Origin: Gammaproteobacteria bacterium
Lineage (GTDB): Bacteria > Pseudomonadota > Gammaproteobacteria > Arenicellales > Arenicellaceae
Assembly: GCA_030426005.1 (NCBI GenBank)
Contig: JAUHZM010000105.1
Span: 1 to 9,198, forward strand
DNA length: 9,198 nt
Reading direction: 5' to 3'
A program made the translations under genes and the position numbers. The notes under the pieces are model-generated. The model was not told the DNA's origin, made no database searches, and was given only the letters and a program-made list of their open reading frames with translations. Of the stretch, positions 7,007-9,198 are shown one piece after another. The stretch's first letter is position 1. Every line of letters starts with the position of its first letter.

Positions 7007-7808
7007 GCGGTTTGCTATGTTAAGTAGTTTTTCAAAAAATAAATATCTGTTTTTCCAGATGTTGAAGCGCGATATCCAGCAGCGATATCGTGGCTCACAG
7101 TTGGGTTTTCTGTGGGCATTCTTCTACCCAATTTTGATGTTGCTGGTCTACACCTTTGTATTCAGCATCGTGATGAAAGCAAAATGGGGCGTTGAAGGCA
7201 CCAATAACATCGGGTTTGGGCTGATTCTATTCACTGGCCTGTTGTGTCACGGGCTTCTGGCTGAGGTGGTCGTCGGCGCGGTCGGACTGATCACTGGAAA
7301 CTCCCAATACGTCAAGAAAGTGGTATTTCCGCTTGAAATTCTGACCCTCGTTAGCTTGTCCAACGCCTTGTTTCATATGTTTCTGGGGATGTTGATTTTG
7401 CTGACGATTTTCGTGCTCACGGGGAACGCTTTGCATTGGACCATGTTGTTGGCACCAGTGGTCATTGCACCCTTGGTGATCTTTTTGCTCGGTGCGTCCT
7501 GGTTTATTTCTGTGCTTGGTGTGTATGTGCGCGATTTAAGCCAATTCATTGGTGTGTTGATGACTGTGTTGTTGTTTTTGGGTCCAATCGTGTATCCATT
7601 TAGCGCAATTCCAGAGCAGCTTCAACCGTATGTACTGTGGCTGAACCCTCTGTCTGTCGTGGTTGAGTCCCTGCGCGCTGTGCTGTTATTTGGGGAGATG
7701 CCAAACTGGACGCATCTAGGAATTTATACACTCGGCGCACTCGCCATGTTTGGTTTTGGCGCATGGTTCTTTCAACGTACACGGGATGGGTTTGCCGATG
7801 TCATCTAA
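7005..7808 (+). CDS. wzm: ABC-2 type polysaccharide export permease (Wzm-like)
   Basis: This inner-membrane permease forms, with Wzt, the transporter that flips undecaprenyl-linked polysaccharide to the periplasm. The 267-residue protein has about six hydrophobic segments, near residues 33-57, 69-95, 107-139, 144-175, 181-203 and 237-257. The N-terminal LKRDIQQRYRGSQLGFLWAFFYP (20-42) is characteristic of Wzm/KpsM/TagG permeases, as is LNPLSVVVESLRAVLLFG (213-230). The start is uncertain. The ATG at 7005 lies in a small hairpin with no usable ribosome site, and the ATG at 7017 would give 263 residues. The gene overlaps the following wzt start by 11 bp, showing translational coupling. The last residues, DGFADVI, are common at the end of this family. 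Confidence 0.93.
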   Translation: MRFAMLSSFSKNKYLFFQMLKRDIQQRYRGSQLGFLWAFFYPILMLLVYTFVFSIVMKAKWGVEGTNNIGFGLILFTGLLCHGLLAEVVVGAVGLITGNSQYVKKVVFPLEILTLVSLSNALFHMFLGMLILLTIFVLTGNALHWTMLLAPVVIAPLVIFLLGASWFISVLGVYVRDLSQFIGVLMTVLLFLGPIVYPFSAIPEQLQPYVLWLNPLSVVVESLRAVLLFGEMPNWTHLGIYTLGALAMFGFGAWFFQRTRDGFADVI

Positions 7809-8451
7809 TTCGTCACCGGTGATTAAGGTTGAAAGTGTCACCAAATGTTATAAAACCTATCGCAAACCGATTCATCGTTTATGGCAGAGTTTTGCGCCAA
7901 GTAAGAAATATGCGCAGGAGTTTTGGGCGCTGAAAGGGATCGATCTGACCGTTAATAAAGGTGAAACGGTCGGCATTGTAGGTAAGAACGGCTCAGGTAA
8001 GTCCACCTTGCTGCAGATCATTGCTGGAATTTTGCAACCGACTGCTGGGCATTTCGAGACGCATGGCCGAATTTCAGCACTTCTGGAGTTAGGAGCTGGG
8101 TTTAACCCTGAGTTCACCGGTATGGAGAACGCCCGTCTGAATGCGTCCATTATGGGGCTGACTCGCGAAGAGTTTCATCAGAAATTGCCCGACATCGTGG
8201 ACTTTTGCGGTTTGGGCGATTTTCTACATCGTCCGGTTAAAACTTACTCCAGCGGTATGTTCGTGCGCTTGGCGTTCGCGGTGGCGATTAACATGAACCC
8301 GGACATCCTGATCGTCGACGAAGCTCTGGCGGTTGGCGATGTGCGATTCCAGCGTAAATGTTTTCGTCGTCTTGATCAGCTCAAAGAGCAGGGCGTGTCA
8401 ATTCTGTTCGTGACCAATTCCACAGACAGTGTGATCGCGCCATCATGTTAG
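7798..8451 (+). CDS. wzt: Wzt ATPase domain, truncated by frameshift
   Basis: This is the nucleotide-binding part of the O-antigen ABC exporter. It carries Walker A GKNGSGKST (62-70), LLELGAGFNPEFTGMEN (95-111) around the Q-loop region, the ABC signature YSSGM (150-154) and Walker B with catalytic glutamate, ILIVDEALAVGD (170-181; E175). The reading frame stops at 8449-8451 after 217 residues. In intact relatives it continues past VTHSTDSV..HC.RA into the C-terminal domain. The H-loop histidine is read as N207 (VTNSTDSV), and the last three residues (PSC) are frame-shifted. I chose the ATG at 7798 (GGGATGG at 7783-7789 upstream, 11-bp overlap with wzm) over a TTG at 7750. As it stands, ATP hydrolysis and export are doubtful. 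The alternatives are a recent mutation, a sequencing error, or two separate polypeptides. Confidence 0.9.
   Translation: MSSNSSPVIKVESVTKCYKTYRKPIHRLWQSFAPSKKYAQEFWALKGIDLTVNKGETVGIVGKNGSGKSTLLQIIAGILQPTAGHFETHGRISALLELGAGFNPEFTGMENARLNASIMGLTREEFHQKLPDIVDFCGLGDFLHRPVKTYSSGMFVRLAFAVAINMNPDILIVDEALAVGDVRFQRKCFRRLDQLKEQGVSILFVTNSTDSVIAPSC
8433..8451 (+). other. Frameshift site in wzt (probable 13-bp deletion at a GATCGC repeat)
   Basis: The upstream frame reads ..T-D-S-V-I-A then P-S-C-stop. The frame that continues the protein reads R-A-I-M-L-D-E-G from 8436. Relatives have about five residues, such as I-A-H-C-D, between V and R-A. That stretch would be coded with GATCGC both at GTG-ATC-GC and at GAT-CGC, 13 bp apart. 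Only one GATCGC (8433-8438) is present. Loss of 13 bp accounts for both the missing residues and the size of the frame change. Confidence 0.7.
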
Positions 8452-9086
8452 ATGAAGGCGAGCTAAAAATGACCGGTAGTCCCAAAGACGTGGTCCAGGC
8501 TTACCTCGAAATGATGTTTGAGTCTGACGCGGAAGTTCAGGAACCGGTAGTCATCGATCCCGGCAATTACAGCGTTGACTTTGATCCACGTCAGGATAAT
8601 TGCCTTAAGCATCCGACCTATAACAGCAATGAGCACCGCTGGGGAGATGGTCGGGCCAAGATCTGCCATTACGAAGTGCTTCAAAATGGCGTACCCAGTA
8701 ATGGGATCGTCAAACGCGGCGATCATCTAATGATTCGAATGTCGGTGCTGTTCGAACAAGATATTAACGACCTGATCTATGGCATCACCGTTAAGACTGA
8801 CGACGGTAATGCTATTTATGGTACGAATTCGCGCCTGGTTGGTAATGTGCCGACCTTTCAGAAGGCTGGCGATCTGGTGCATATTCAGTTTGAGTTGAGT
8901 CTCCATTTGCTCTCCGGTAACTATTTTATCTCTTTGGGCGTGGCGCAGGACCATATGGCAAAGGACAACATTGCGGTTGATCGACGCTATGACATGGTCC
9001 ATATCAATATCCGTGAAACCGAGGACGCGTTTGGTATCGCGGCGCTGGACGGCAAAATCGAGCTGATAAAGGACGGTGAAGAATGA
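8445..9086 (+). CDS. Wzt C-terminal polysaccharide-binding domain (separated from the ATPase)
   Basis: This 213-residue frame continues Wzt after the frameshift. Coding sequence in this frame is recognisable from 8436, giving R-A-I-M-L-D-E-G. It begins with the end of the ABC domain (MLDEGELKMTGSPKDVVQAYLEMMF, 1-25), followed by a linker. A beta-rich Wzt_C-type domain runs from about 63 to 192 and includes EHRWGDGRAKI, YGITVKTDDGNAIYG and SGNYFISLGVA. In O9a-type Wzt this domain recognises the capped end of the O-polysaccharide and sets export specificity. Joined to the upstream part it would give about 433 residues, normal for this class. The ATG at 8445 overlaps the upstream stop (ATGTTAG), so re-initiation is possible, but no ribosome site is seen. 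It overlaps the next gene by ATGA at 9083-9086. Confidence 0.85.
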   Translation: MLDEGELKMTGSPKDVVQAYLEMMFESDAEVQEPVVIDPGNYSVDFDPRQDNCLKHPTYNSNEHRWGDGRAKICHYEVLQNGVPSNGIVKRGDHLMIRMSVLFEQDINDLIYGITVKTDDGNAIYGTNSRLVGNVPTFQKAGDLVHIQFELSLHLLSGNYFISLGVAQDHMAKDNIAVDRRYDMVHINIRETEDAFGIAALDGKIELIKDGEE

Positions 9087-9198
9087 GCCAGATCGCAGAG
9101 CGCAACGGTCTGCAGTTGAGTTCGGCCGGTGTTTTTCAGGCACCGGAAGAAACACCGGAATCTGTTGCATTTCTTGAAATTGTTGATTTGGGCCAGAC
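9083..9198 (+). CDS. Start of an unidentified operon gene (cut by window edge)
   Basis: The ATG at 9083 overlaps the wzt stop (ATGA), and GGA (9071-9073) sits at a workable ribosome-site distance, so this is very likely the next translated gene. Thirty-eight codons are visible, beginning MSQIAERNGLQLSSAGVF and running to the window edge without a stop. No motif is recognisable in this stretch. By position in an ABC-exporter O-antigen cluster it could be a glycosyltransferase, a methyltransferase or a chain-terminating enzyme, but that is a guess. A 9-bp inverted repeat (9126-9158) lies inside it. Confidence 0.65.
   Translation, partial: MSQIAERNGLQLSSAGVFQAPEETPESVAFLEIVDLGQ
9126..9158. repeat. 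9-bp inverted repeat early in the last gene
   Basis: CCGGTGTTT (9126-9134) and AAACACCGG (9150-9158) are perfect inverted arms around a 15-base loop. A T.G and a T-A pair could lengthen the stem. A further CACCGG (9141-9146) sits in the loop. No T-run follows, so it is not an ordinary intrinsic terminator. Confidence 0.45.

Noticed and set aside
7750..7797. TTG-initiated N-terminal extension of wzt
   Set aside because: It would overlap wzm by 59 bp and add residues not found in the family. The ATG at 7798 has a GGGATGG site at good spacing.
8727..9170. Open frame of 147 codons on the minus strand
   Set aside because: It is opposite the Wzt C-terminal domain and the next gene, both supported by family motifs and ATGA coupling. 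Its product has no recognisable motif.

Overview
The window looks like chromosomal DNA from a Gram-negative bacterium, most likely a gammaproteobacterium. The reasons are an ABC-transporter-type O-antigen export pair (Wzm/Wzt), dTDP-sugar genes rfbB and rfbA, sigma70-like promoter spacing, a Pho-box-like site, and base composition that is balanced by eye. I cannot name the genus. No tRNA, rRNA, CRISPR array or insertion sequence was seen.

Two divergent operons share a 165-bp intergenic region (4138-4302). Leftward, on the minus strand and tightly spaced, are: an OlsB/GlsB/OlsF-like GNAT N-acyltransferase (4137-3124); an 819-residue protein joining an N-terminal PHP metallophosphoesterase to a C-terminal GT4 glycosyltransferase (3117-658); and a histidine phosphatase (640-44). 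In front of them is a minus-strand sequence, CTGTCAC-ACAA-CCGTCAT (4222-4205), that matches the PhoB box in 12 of 14 half-site positions with the correct 4-bp spacer. An amino-lipid acyltransferase, a phosphoesterase-glycosyltransferase and a phosphatase behind a Pho box suggest a phosphate-starvation membrane-lipid remodelling operon. In that reading the PHP-GT4 fusion could do in one chain what separate PlcP and Agt proteins do elsewhere. This is an inference, and it is the most interesting possibility here.

Rightward, on the plus strand, is the start of an O-antigen or exopolysaccharide cluster: a winged-helix regulator (4303-4956), rfbB (4996-6051), rfbA (6076-6966), wzm (7005-7808), wzt (7798-9086, broken) and the start of an unidentified gene (9083 to the window edge). 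RfbA and RfbB make dTDP-4-keto-6-deoxyglucose. Wzm and Wzt would export the lipid-linked polysaccharide. The regulator's promoter (TTGACT, 17 bp, TATAGT) ends only 9 bases before its ATG, and a perfect 8-bp inverted repeat covers the -10, start site and start codon. This suggests a near-leaderless, self-repressed regulator.

The wzt reading frame is interrupted at about 8433-8451. The pattern fits loss of 13 bp between two GATCGC repeats, and the H-loop histidine just upstream reads as asparagine. The two halves (ATPase domain and polysaccharide-binding domain) overlap at ATGTTAG and could be made separately. It is otherwise a recent null mutation or a sequencing error.
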